Assembly (NCBI GenBank): GCA_013397115.1
Contig: VWZW01002571.1
Location: forward strand, 688,307 to 752,306
Reading direction: 5' to 3'
Source of the DNA: Edolisoma coerulescens
Taxonomy: Eukaryota; Chordata; Aves; Passeriformes; Campephagidae
Length of the DNA: 64,000 bases
Shown here piece after piece: positions 25,001-37,000 of this stretch (its first letter is position 1; every line of letters begins with the position of its first letter). The position numbers were made by a program, and so were the translations under genes. The notes under the pieces are model-generated. The model did not search any database, was not told where the DNA came from, and worked only from the letters and a program-made list of their open reading frames with translations.

Positions 25001-28000
25001 CCAAAGCTGGGATCTATGAAGGCCAAGCTCAACGCTTCCACTACTTCACCGGGCTTTGGGATGAATGCTTTAAAACAAGCCACAAGTCAGTAATTTTCCT
25101 ATACTGACAACAACAAATAGAGAGCGAAAAAAAAATTTAAAAATCCAAATGTTTCTTCCAGATTTCCTGTTGTTTTGGAACACTTCTGTAACAACCCTGG
25201 GCACAGCAGAGAGAGGAGAGTGACTGTAATTATGTGTACAGGGCACACTTAGCATGTGGTTCAGCACAGGTGCCGTGTTAAGATCAAGGTCTCTGCATTG
25301 ACGGGTGCCAAGAGTGTCCAACTGAGGCAGCTCAGCTCAGATCTCACTCTTCAGGGCTCTTCAGGCTTTCATTTGAGTGTCCCCAAATCTACAGCCAAAG
25401 TCAAAGACAGTTCTCCCTGGCCCTGGTTAGAAAGCAGAAATATTTTGAGAGGATCTACTTAAAAACAAGCAGGAGTGTGCAAAGCAGAGGGACAAAGAAC
25501 GTTTGGAACGAGACAGAGTTCAGGGCCATCAGAAAGACCACCCTCCTTTTTAAACACCCCAAAAACAGTACCAAGGCTGTGGAAGCCATCTGCAGCCCTT
25601 TACCCACTCCAGCAGGATTGAGCCATGGGCTATGAGCTCTAGGGTTTTTACCTAGAAGACATGGGAGACTCCATCAAGCTGGACATGAACAGCAGCTCCA
25701 AGAGGTTGCTGCATGCTGCAGCTTTGTCAGAATTAAATTCTGCAATGGCCCTTTGATTTATTTACATTTCTGATCTCAAACTGACACCTATGAGTCAACT
25801 TAAATCCCTCCCCTCTGTACAGCCATCCCAGGGTTTGACTCTACAATTATCAAGTTGCATCTTCGTTAAGGTTTCAAACCTCCAGAACCTCAGTAATTAG
25901 CAAACAAAAAGGAAAGGCTGATTTAAGAAAGACTGTAGATACATTGCAGAAACTCCAGAACAAAATAAACGGGAAACAGATTCTCTAAGGAGAGTGGGAG
26001 CAGCTGTGTTTGTTTAGTCTGGAAAGGGAGTGCCACCATCTCCAAATGGGTGAGCAGTTTTTAATAGGGGACAGTAACCAGAAGCTCCTTAGGGCACAAG
26101 ACAGAGGGACAAGGAGCAGACAGCAACACAACATGATGGTCACATGACATGCAGAAGTGCCAAACAACCTGACAGCAAACACAAACCCACCCTGAATGCT
26201 ATAGGATAATGACCACACCGGAGTGTGGCACCAGGCCAGACACACGCAGAGGTGCTGGCAGCGCTGGCTGGGTGCCAGCACTGGAGCTGATTCAGGCCCT
26301 GTGCTAAGGCATCTTTCAGCCCCTGCCTTCCATGACTTGCTCTTACAGACGTGTCCTACTTTCTATGCAGCAAGGCACACTCCTGGACTGGTGGTATATG
26401 TCCTTCCCCTCTCATTCTGCAGGACAGCATTATAAGCTAGCACAGCCTCAAGGACGATAGAGAAGCTGTGAGAGGGGGAATGAGATTCTTCCGTGTCCAG
26501 TGGCAGCACCGTATGTCACAAAATGTCACAGCACACATTCTACATACATGGAAAGGCCCCACACAGGACATCCCATCACTTGTAGGTTTTTCTTGAGTTA
26601 ATGTAAGCCATCACATCCATGGTGTTTCTAACACCAACTTACAGCTACACATATGCAGCCTGGATGTCACTACTGTTATTTCAATGCTTCTTTAAAAAAA
26701 TCTCTCCAGATCACAAGGGCATCCCATGCAGAACAATGCACTGACCACCAAGAGAGGTGACAAATCAGCAAGAGCATAGGTCATCCCTTCTCTAAAAGCA
26801 GCATCCTGACTTCAGCCACCTCAAGACTATGCTTGTGTTTGTCAGCTTGCTTGAATTTCATGCTGGTTTGTTCCAGTTAGAAAATCCATGGTGCCTTCTT
26901 TCTGGCATAGAAACAAATACACAGTAGAAAGACACACCAACCTCTGTAACAAGCCCTTTGGTGCTGGTAAAACATCCGACCAAGTTGTCGGCCCTCATCT
27001 GCTCACTGGAGATTTTGTGAGCAGAAACAATTTCCAGAATTCCCTCTGCAATGTGCACGTTCAGTCCTCTACCCTCCACCTCTCCATCACACAGGTCCAT
27101 CTTCTCAGTATGATTCAGCAAGTACCACTCCAGTATGATTTCCATTACTGCAAATAACGACTTTTAACATTTTCCTGACACTTGATTTCACACTAAAAAT
27201 TCAGGTGTTTAACAACAGACCTCAAAATCCACACCATCCAAAACGTTCTGGATGTTTTACGGACAAAAGCTCCTTTGAAGTCAATAGAAAATGCAGATCT
27301 CCTTCCAGGTCTTCAGAAGAATTTCTAGTGTTACATTTAGAGTATAATACTGAAGCAGCTGAGTACCCCTGCATTCCAGAACCTTTGGTTTTAAAAAAAG
27401 GAACACTCCCCCCCAAATACAGCCACCATTACTGCCACCAACAAAACATCACACACACAACACACTAACAAAACACCTACACCCTCACTCCCTCCCTCCA
27501 AAATTGTAGAAGTCTAAACCACCTTTTTAAAACAACTTTACTGGAGCACTCCACATATTTACAAATATTTGCCTTTAAAAAAACCAACGTGTGGCACATT
27601 AAAACACGCAACAGCACACCAAGCAGCCTCAGTGCACCACGCACAACAAACTATCGAGAAACACCAAATAAATGAAGCAAAGTAAACCATCAGCCACTGT
27701 TCAGATACAGCAAAAAACAGTGCAACAAGGCACTGAAACCGAAGTGCAGGCACCCAGTGAGGAGGAGTATGTTCCAGCAACCATTAGTAACTACAGTATC
27801 AGTAATTTAACTTAGGTTTAACAAAGCCAAGTCTGGATTTATTATCTTTCCTACACCATCTTTCAAATATATCATGACAAATCAATTGTTTTGTAACCTT
27901 TAGAAAAGCCCATGCTCTGTCAGCAGCTAACAAAAGCCAGAAATCTAGCTGGTTTTATTCAAAGACATCTAATTTTTTAACTAAAGAAAAATTCATCCAT

Positions 28001-31000
28001 ACACACATCAAAGTACTAAGATTTTAGCACTACAGATAAATCTGCAAGAGGCTCAGTGCATGTGGTTGTGCAGTACGGCCATAAGCCCCTGAGACATATA
28101 CTTAGCATCACAGAATTGTAAAAGTTGGAAAAGACCTTTAAGATCATCAAGTCGAACTGTTAACCCAGCACCACCCCCATGTCCACCACTAAACCATGTC
28201 CTCAAGTGCCATATCCATGTGTTTTGTGAATACTGCAAGGGGTGGTGACTCCACCACTTCCATAGGCAGCCGGGGTGCTCCCCCAGGTTCCCTGCACAAT
28301 GGGGTGATGCTCTCCCCTCTCATCAGTGTTACATGCTAAGGGATAAAACAGCCTCTGCTACCTTCCATTTTCTGAGACCTGGCAACATTGTGCAATATTT
28401 ACATATGAAACCAAGTTAGGCAACATCGAAAATGGAAAGAGAAGTTAAAATGTTCATTTTTAATAATCAGTTATAAAATCTGGCATGTGTGTGGGGATTG
28501 TCAGTCATGGGTTTCTTTTTTTTTTTCCCCAGTGCCTGACACTTTAATGTCCTGGCTGCTCAGACACAGTGGGGAACAACAGGCTGGAGAGCAGCCTGAG
28601 GAGAGGGACCTGGAGGTCCTGGTCAACGGCCAGCTGAACGTGAGTCATCTGTGCCCTGGAAGCGAGGAGGGACATTCATGTCCTGGGGGCATCAGGAACA
28701 GCATTGCTGGCTGTGCCAGGGAGGGATTGTCCTGCTCCACTCTGTGCTGGGGCGGCATCACCTCGAGTGCTGGGGCAGTTTTGGGTGCCCCAATACATAA
28801 GGGATGTAAAGCTATCAGTGTCCAAAGGAGGGCCATGAGGATGGTGAATGGTCTGGAGGCACCACAGGAGGAGCAGCTGAGGGCTCCTGGTGTGTCCAGC
28901 TGGAGCAGAGGACACTGAGGGCAGAGCTCAGCGGGGGCTGCAGCTCCTCCCGAGGGGCAGCTCTGGTCTCTGCTCCCTGGGACAGGGACAGGAGCCAGGG
29001 AACGGCCAGAGCTGGGCCAGGGCAGGCTCAGGCTGGAGATCAGGGAAAGGTTCTTCCCCCAGAGGGTGCTGGGCACTGCCCAGGCTCCCCAGGGAATGGG
29101 CACGGCCCCGAGGCTGCCAGAGCTCCAGGAGCGTTTGGGCAGCGCTGCCAGGGATGCCCAGGGTGGGGTTGTTGGGGGGTCTGGGCAGGGCCAGGGGCTG
29201 GGCTGGATGATCCCTGGGGGTCCCTTCCAACTCAGTACACTCTATGATTCTAATATACAGAGTATAAGGAAAGACCAGGCAGCTCCTTTCACTAGCTAAC
29301 CCACCCAGAAGTTACATATTTTTCTGTCTGCACTACTCATCCTCAGCTCCCTTTATACACCATGGAAAAAGTCAGCCATTATCTTCTAAAGCAGTCCAAC
29401 ACCCCCGAGGTGTGTTTCCCCATCCATGCACAGGGTGGACAGTTCAAATCCCGTAGTGGAGCTTTAGTGACAACACAAGCCTGACCCTTCAAGCATTTGC
29501 AAAGACTGCAGTAGCTATCAAGAGGGCTCAGTTATTAGAGCAAACTAAGCAAATTATTTGCCTAGTAAACTTGGAGACATTTCAGCATGAGCTCTCATTT
29601 GGTGAAAGATGAAATTAAAAAGTCTTAATCTTGGACAACAAAAAGGAAAGGAAAAAGCAGAGAAGTTGCAGTATGGGGTGTTGTGTCATTTCACTAACAA
29701 GGAAACTGCACAAACACAGCTATACCACAACTGGAGACAATTATGATCCCAAACCAAGAACCATATGACAAACTTCATGGGGAGACCCAAAGTAACAGCT
29801 TTGTAAGAAATCTTGTAAGTTGAAGTCCCATCCTGAGATCAGTGCCCATCTACAATTTAAGCTACGCATGTGCTCTCCTACAAACTCTTCTCTCCAACAC
29901 AGCCGGTTAAGCTTAACATTGGCTTTTAATGAGACATAAAACAGTAATTGCAGGCACCGAGAAGTCTTTGAAAAGCACTTTTTACCGAAAGGAGGTAGTC
30001 CGTAGGTCTGGGTGGTCTGGGGGTAGATGGTGTAGGGCTGGGACTGCTGTAGTGCTTGGTACTGAGGCTGAGCAGGGTAAGGGCTCGTTGTTTCCGATAC
30101 TGGTACAGAAAGGATATGTGCATATGGCCTTAGTGAAAAGAGAGAACAAAAGTCAGAAAGAACTATTTACATTATGCATCTTTCAGCCTTCACACCAGAA
30201 GACACATTAAAAAATTGCTCCAGAAAGAAGAAACTACTCAGACTGACATGTCCTCTTAGTGCAATAAGCTCCTTGTGCTTCCCAAGGCATGCTCTTGAGT
30301 CAATAGATGCTGCCAGCTTCCTGTGGTGACACCAGAGGAACTCCCTCCTCCATGATGCCACAGCACCAGTGCTCATTCAGGACTGGAAAGGCAGGGTGAG
30401 TTGGGAAGGACAAACTCTTCATTCCAACAGGCACGAGTGGTTAGTCCCACTTATCACACCTTACCACACCAGACCCTAAAGCTACTGTAACATAGCAGTA
30501 TCTGTAAGAACCAGTGGGACACACACAGAGACTACACAAAAACAAGCAGCGGGGGTTCAGGCCTAGCCTGCTCCAATGGGAAGAACTACAAAGATCGGTA
30601 AACACAGTGAATGATGAGAAAAGCTTATATTCCCCTTATATTTATTTATGTTCAATTTGTTTATTTGGCAAATACTATGTGCATTATTCACTATCATGTT
30701 AATTACTTGAAGGGGCTCATTTATCTTTGTGAACATAAAACAGTCACTAAAGCTAAAGGGTGAATTCTGTAAGTTCAGTGTCCTCAGCAATGAGTATCTG
30801 CTACCAGTAGTGGGATTTACAGCATTAGAGAAATGCATAAAGATACAAAAAGATTACTTCAGAAAGAAGTAAGAGTTACAGAACTCAGTAACAATTTCTT
30901 GACTTACTTTGCAGAATACATTTGTGAGGTATAATCATTTGATGACCTTGGGATATAATCAGTGCATGTCATAACTGAAAAAAAAATAGTTTGTGTAATT

Positions 31001-34000
31001 ACAGAGGTGCTTTCAAAACCCAACAAATAAAGACAAATATAAATACTCATGGTACATTTTAGTCAACACAGAGGATTTACAAGGAGTTTTAGTGCCCCGA
31101 ATATCTGTTTCAAAGCAAATTCTCAAAAACACACTATTAAACTGGCACAAAAATGTTCTGCCAGCTCACAGGAGGTAGATCAGTCAATCACACTATTCCT
31201 CCTTGTGTAACAGTGCTCTTTATCAGCTGGTACTATAATTTTTTTGCAACTGTCATAAAAAACCCTTGATTTCAGTCCTCCCCAAAACCCTGCATATTTG
31301 CCAAAGGGGCTTCGTCTGCACCAAGCATAACATTTCTGTGTCCTCGAGCAGAGACCAAATGCCTGTTTTGCCAAGCTTTCCTCTTCCTCTACATATTCTA
31401 TCTGTGCATGGCTCCAGAAAACTGTCTTTCCTGTAAAAAGGAACAGCTCCAACTCAATGAACTTAATCACACACATCCAGTGAAGCACAGCTGCAGTGCA
31501 CAAGGCCCAGAGATTCCTCTAAAGTAAAGTAATCTGGTAGTTACATTCAACCAGATGTTGCCATTTTTCTGCTTGAATAAATCCACAGCAACTGTACTCT
31601 GAAACTGGTAAGACAGAGTAGCTCAGCTGGCAACCCACGGAGGAAATGTTTCAAATGTTCTCCCTCAGCGCAGCCTATGGCTCCAGTACACCTTGTGTGA
31701 GACAGCTCTGTTACAGCATTCCAGGTTGGCGTAGAGAAGGGGGCTTGGGCTCCTATGGCTTCATCCAAGAGCCATTAAACACCCCCTAGATTCATATGAG
31801 CTGACCTGATTAAATACTCAGCTGTCCATCAAACTAGGAAAGCAGTGATGGGCAGGAGCCCAGCACAGAATTTGGCCCCATGCAGCCTCTCCGGCACACG
31901 CCACCACCACAGTGCAGCATGCTGCTGGGAGCTACAACTTTTGTGACTGTGTACCTGCACAGTACCCGGGTTTATCAGGTTGGATCTAGAAGCATCATAC
32001 CCAAACCCTTAGCAAACACAGCTGCACTGCTGTGGATCCAGCTGATTCCCCTTCGAAAGCAGACAATGCACCCAGGGCTTGCCCAGGAGGTAATCCAGGC
32101 TAACAGTGTACATCCCCTTGTGTCGGCCCAGGGGCCCTGCTCCCCCACCACTACCATTACAAGAGACCACACTTCCCTCTCCCTCTGGAGTGACTCGATA
32201 AACAGCCTTCCAAACAGCACAGGGTCACGGATAATAGCACACTCTGTCTTGGGATTTGATCCAGGTGCCAATAACGTGCTCAGAAAAGTTGGGCTTTCCA
32301 TATCACACCTACATTATTGCTCTTGTATTGCCACATAGTTAACTCTCCCGAGTTACACTGAGGAAAGCAAGAAGTGGCCACAGGCAACCCTAACCCTAAT
32401 GTGCATTCTGCCACCTCAGTAACCTTCTCTTTGTGTAATCTGAACACAAGCAGCTGAGAGGTACAAACCACCAACCACATGTGCTGAACCTCCCGAATGA
32501 TCCACAAATCACCTTCCTCTGCTCCTCAGTGTTTGCCTTTACTCATAGTGTGAAGCCCATGTAGCACAAGGATACAACAGGAAACACAAACCAGGAACTT
32601 TTGGACCTAAAGGCTTTCCTTTAACACTTGTCAGTTCCCACATCCCTCCTGCAAAAATGTTTAGGATTTGTAGGGGTTTTTTTAAGAATGTCACTATTCA
32701 TCTGAATAATTATGTAGTAATTATATTTCTAGAATTCCTATTTATAAAATTGCATATAAAGAACTAGGCAATGGTGTAAAAAAGCAAAAAAACTGGGATT
32801 TGTAAATGGCTTATCCAGTTAGGCAGCAGGTTTTGCAGGCTGAAATTTCTCGTAACTCCTGCAACACCACAGTACCTGGATTAAAATAGCAAAGATTAAA
32901 TAAATTACAACAGAAAGTTACACCTTACATACTTTCACCTAAGATGAGCTGATTTACATTTCAAAATATGTATTGGCAGTGAGAGGTATTCCACACAGGA
33001 ATCTGACTTTCCTAATAACTTCCAGCCCTCTTTTTCCAAAAGAATGTATACACTCCACTTTTCACTTACTATGCAATCTTTGTATTCCGTGCCTCTTTCC
33101 TCTCTGTTTATTTCCTAAGAGCTTTCTGCAGACATTCAATACAATTCAGGGTCTAAGATGAAGTCTATGGCATACTGCTACAAAGGACCCAACCAGCTGT
33201 GTAGAGATAATGATTTATAAAACATGTTTACAATAGGCATTATAATTGATATTGACTCAACCCTCAAGAAGAATCATGTCTAAGGCAGATAAGACACAGC
33301 AGTACTCAGAAGCACCCAACAGCAAGCTGGGGGGCAGTGACACAAAAATATTTGTTAGAAACAGATATTTCCTTACCATCAGGCATTAACACTTCGTAAA
33401 CACTACAGCAAACGTTCACTTTACAACTGACAGTGAGGGCAGGCTAAGGATTACAAGGAGAAGACAAAACTTGTGGTTGATGAAGCATGGTACCAGGGAA
33501 AGACACGAGGAAAGACAACTGGAGAATTCCAGAGATACTCACTCTCACTGGACATGGGAAGGTTTGAACCAAGGTTTGAAGATTCAGTTTTCTGATCGCT
33601 GACTTCTGTGCTGCTCACATGACTGCCAGGACAACAAAGGCTCAGTATTAGCATTATGAACTCTTAAATCAACATCCTTGGGCATCATAACCCCTGGGTT
33701 CAACCCTTCTGAGCAAGGCAAACTAACTCTTCACAGAACCTAGCCCTGTGCTCTTTGCTATTTCATAAAGAGATTCTGAGAGAGAGATCTGCAGCTGGAA
33801 TTAGACACCAAACTATATGGGGTTTGAGTGGCCAGGGTTTGGTAGAGGGGGGTCTGCAGGGGTGGCTTCTGTGATAAACACCCCTTGGCATCTCCATTCC
33901 CCCAGGCTGCAGCAGCCAAGGAACTGCTGCCAGCAGTGGTGTGTGGCCCTCCTGTCACAGGCTGCCCTGCCCATGGGCATTGCCTCACTGCTGGGTTTGT

Positions 34001-37000
34001 CCCTGAAGAGCAGTGTTGAAACATCCTTGAACTGGGGGTCACTTCTGTACTTAAATATTCGCAGGTTACTGGATTATTTTGGATTTGTCCCGCACTGTTT
34101 CAGTTCCACGTCAATGTTGATTTTTTCAGGTATACAGTAGGAAGTACAGGTAATTTCTGATTGAAACTGTTTTTTCCTTGATGATTGCCTTCCTGGCTTT
34201 AGTTTTATTACTGCTAATTCTGCAACATAGCTTTTCATGAGGTTTTCAGCCATCTGTGTGCTGTTCTGATATTCTGAGACTGAAGTTTCTCAGGGTGAAG
34301 GAGCCAAGGTAACTGTTTGTTGCTGCTGAAGGGGGACTTCCACTTGTAGCTCAGGAGGGCACCAAGCATGGTGCTCTGTGCCTCCCTCCATGACCCGACT
34401 CTACTCAGCATCCCAACAAAAAACAACAAGCACAGTTTTGTGTTGGATGAGCAAATTAAACTCTCAGGAAGAGCCTAAAGGTGCCTGAGCTGACCTGCAC
34501 AGGGAGCAGGAGGCTGTACAAGAAATAAACCCAAACCTTACCACACCTTCCCCCACCCCTCCCTGCTTTCTGGGCTCAACCAAACTCCTGATTTTCTCTC
34601 CCTCCTCCACCTCCCGCAGTGCAGGGGAATGAGAGAAACAGGTCCAATACATTCTTTTAAACTAATCCATTGGTCAAACTTAAAATCATGTATAGTTTTA
34701 TCAAAACAGAGCGAGAATATTTAAATAGAATATTTAATCAAGTTAGAAATGCAACTTTATCCCTTCTCTCTCTTCTATTTTTAAATACTGGATGTCTACA
34801 ATTTTAAAATACAAGGATGTTTACACTCAAATCTTGAGCTCCCTGTGCCCGTAAGGAAGCCGTGGTCGTGCTGAAGTGGGGTGACAGAGAGGGAGAAAGG
34901 AGAACACCCCAACATGTTCAGACCTGCCTGTACTGCCCTCGGGCCCTTTCTATCCAAGAGAGGGAAAAAACCCTCCCCGGGATGTGATTCCTCTGACCTC
35001 AGATGGGCCAGAAAGGGAGCTTGTGTGATTAGTTCTTATTTCTAACTTTTAGAATATACCACGTCCACTCCTGCAGAAATGGCGTGTTTCCTCCTTGCTC
35101 CTATTGGGATGGCAGAGACTCCAAAAAGAAATCTTTCTCCACTGTATTTGCTGCTACTCAGAGAAACAGAATAAATCCTAATATAGCTATTCTCACTATA
35201 AGTAGTAATAATTAACTCCTAAATACAATACCCATCAGAAAGCATCTACTGAGGCTAAAAATAGTATCACACAACAGCTTTAAATAGGAGAGGCCACCAA
35301 TTCAAGAGAGTTTCATTTCTCAAAGCAGTTTTCCACACAGTTTCACTAAGAATAGTAGCACAGATATTACTAAAATATCCCAAGTCTCATCAAATTAAAT
35401 GCATGTTATGTGCAGTACATGACAGTCTCGTTCTGTGAAAGAAGGGCATGATGATGCCATTAAGAGTCTTTGTAGCCACTTTCATAAAAGCTTTATACCA
35501 TAGGGCCAGTTAATTATTTTTTATTGGGAACTTAATCAAAATTATACCAAATACAAATGCAACTATATTTGCCGTAGATATGTAAAAAATAAATCAAGAG
35601 GCAAATTTTTAAAATAGAAGCTTTAAAATTGTAAAAGACCATAAAGAACGGTTCCACACTAAAATCAAATTTAAAAACCCATACCTCAGGCTCTGTTCTC
35701 TGGATTCCTGCATCTTGGCTTTTTTCACCTGCGAAGATAAAAACGTTCAGAGCTCCAATTAGCACAAGCTGAAGGGCTCACAGTGGTGGCTAAATACACA
35801 GCCTTGTCCTGCACTCCAGAATTCACCAGTGTAACCATGGGCTCTTCATCTCTAAACAAGCCTTTTCCTAATTAGAAAAGAAGGGTTAACACTGGATCTG
35901 AGACAACGCTGCCCAAGCTGCTGGGGAGCAGAGCTGGGCTGCTGCGGCTGCAGCACGCACGCAGGGATAAGGAGTACTACTGCCAACCTCTTGCTAATTT
36001 CAATTAAGAAAAGATTGTGTCTTTCTGGAGCCCTTTCCAACACACTGCTCTCCCTGCCATGGACCTGGGCTTGCCCTTGCTCTCTGATGTGAGTGAGCAG
36101 TCGTTCCAACCACACAGAGACCCACTGGGTGTCTGCAGTGAGGCTCACACAAGTTCACTGTCCTTTATAAAAAACATTTTGTCATTTTCTAGTATTAAGA
36201 ATTAAATAAGTGTTATAAAAATTAACTGCCTCCACCCACAATGCATTCAACAAGTGAGAGATTACTATACACAATCACTTTTAAAAACTAATCAGATTAA
36301 TAATTTATTATAAATTCCGAATCTGTTTTCTAGCCCTGCAGTGTGCACAGAAACTGTTTTCATTCTAACACAGACTTGAAAAGAGAAGAAACACTCAAAA
36401 ACCAGGGACCAAAGCTATGGCTGTACAACATGCCAGACAGCAGTACAGGACTGAGTGATCAGTCTAACACTGAGTTAGAAAAGACACATTTTGGGAGCAA
36501 TTATTACTATCAATCCACATCAACATTAGAAAACTAGCCATCTTTTTGAATTAATTTTTTTAAAAGTAAAATACACTGAACTCGAAGTTCAATGACTTTT
36601 CTAGAGGCTCCTTTCTGTCTTCAGTTATCAACAGTTTGCCCTAAACATTATTTTTTGAAGTAACTTATTAATCTTGTTCCTGTGCTTTAAGAAAAACAAA
36701 ACATTTGGCAAAGAAAGTAAGTGTGCACAGTATCAGCACTGGGTGATTCAGCTGACAGGATTTTACAAAGCCGATCTCAGTTTCCTTTTCTTTTTTTCCT
36801 TAAAGAAAATTTACATGTTTCAAGAATGGTCTCACTATAAAAAAAAAAGAAAACAAAATTTTCTTTCCATTTCCTCCTGCAAGAACGTTCCACTATACCC
36901 AAAATACTACCTCACTTGTTCATTATGATCCATCTAGTCTCATATTGTGTAACAGAATGACTGACTGGTATCGGGTACTCAGAAGAAATTACCAAGAAAA

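Larger units (their letters stand above)
24644..29985 (-). other. EYA3: EYA3 intron 6
   Basis: GT/AG intron with CR1 fragments at about 25990-26180, 28107-28345 and 28545-29256. The AT-rich stretch 26.2-28.1 kb holds nothing recognised. Confidence 0.9.
33623..35684 (-). other. EYA3: EYA3 intron 3
   Basis: GT/AG intron that holds two fragments of the songbird LTR family in opposite orientation (about 33812-33905 and 34517-34640). The rest is AT-rich with nothing recognised. Confidence 0.9.

Noticed and set aside
28487..29230. ORFs of 100-152 codons on both strands
   Set aside because: They are shadows of the GC-rich CR1 element at 28545-29256.
32387..32399. Telomere-like CCCTAACCCTAA
   Set aside because: Only about two units, easily chance; no array.
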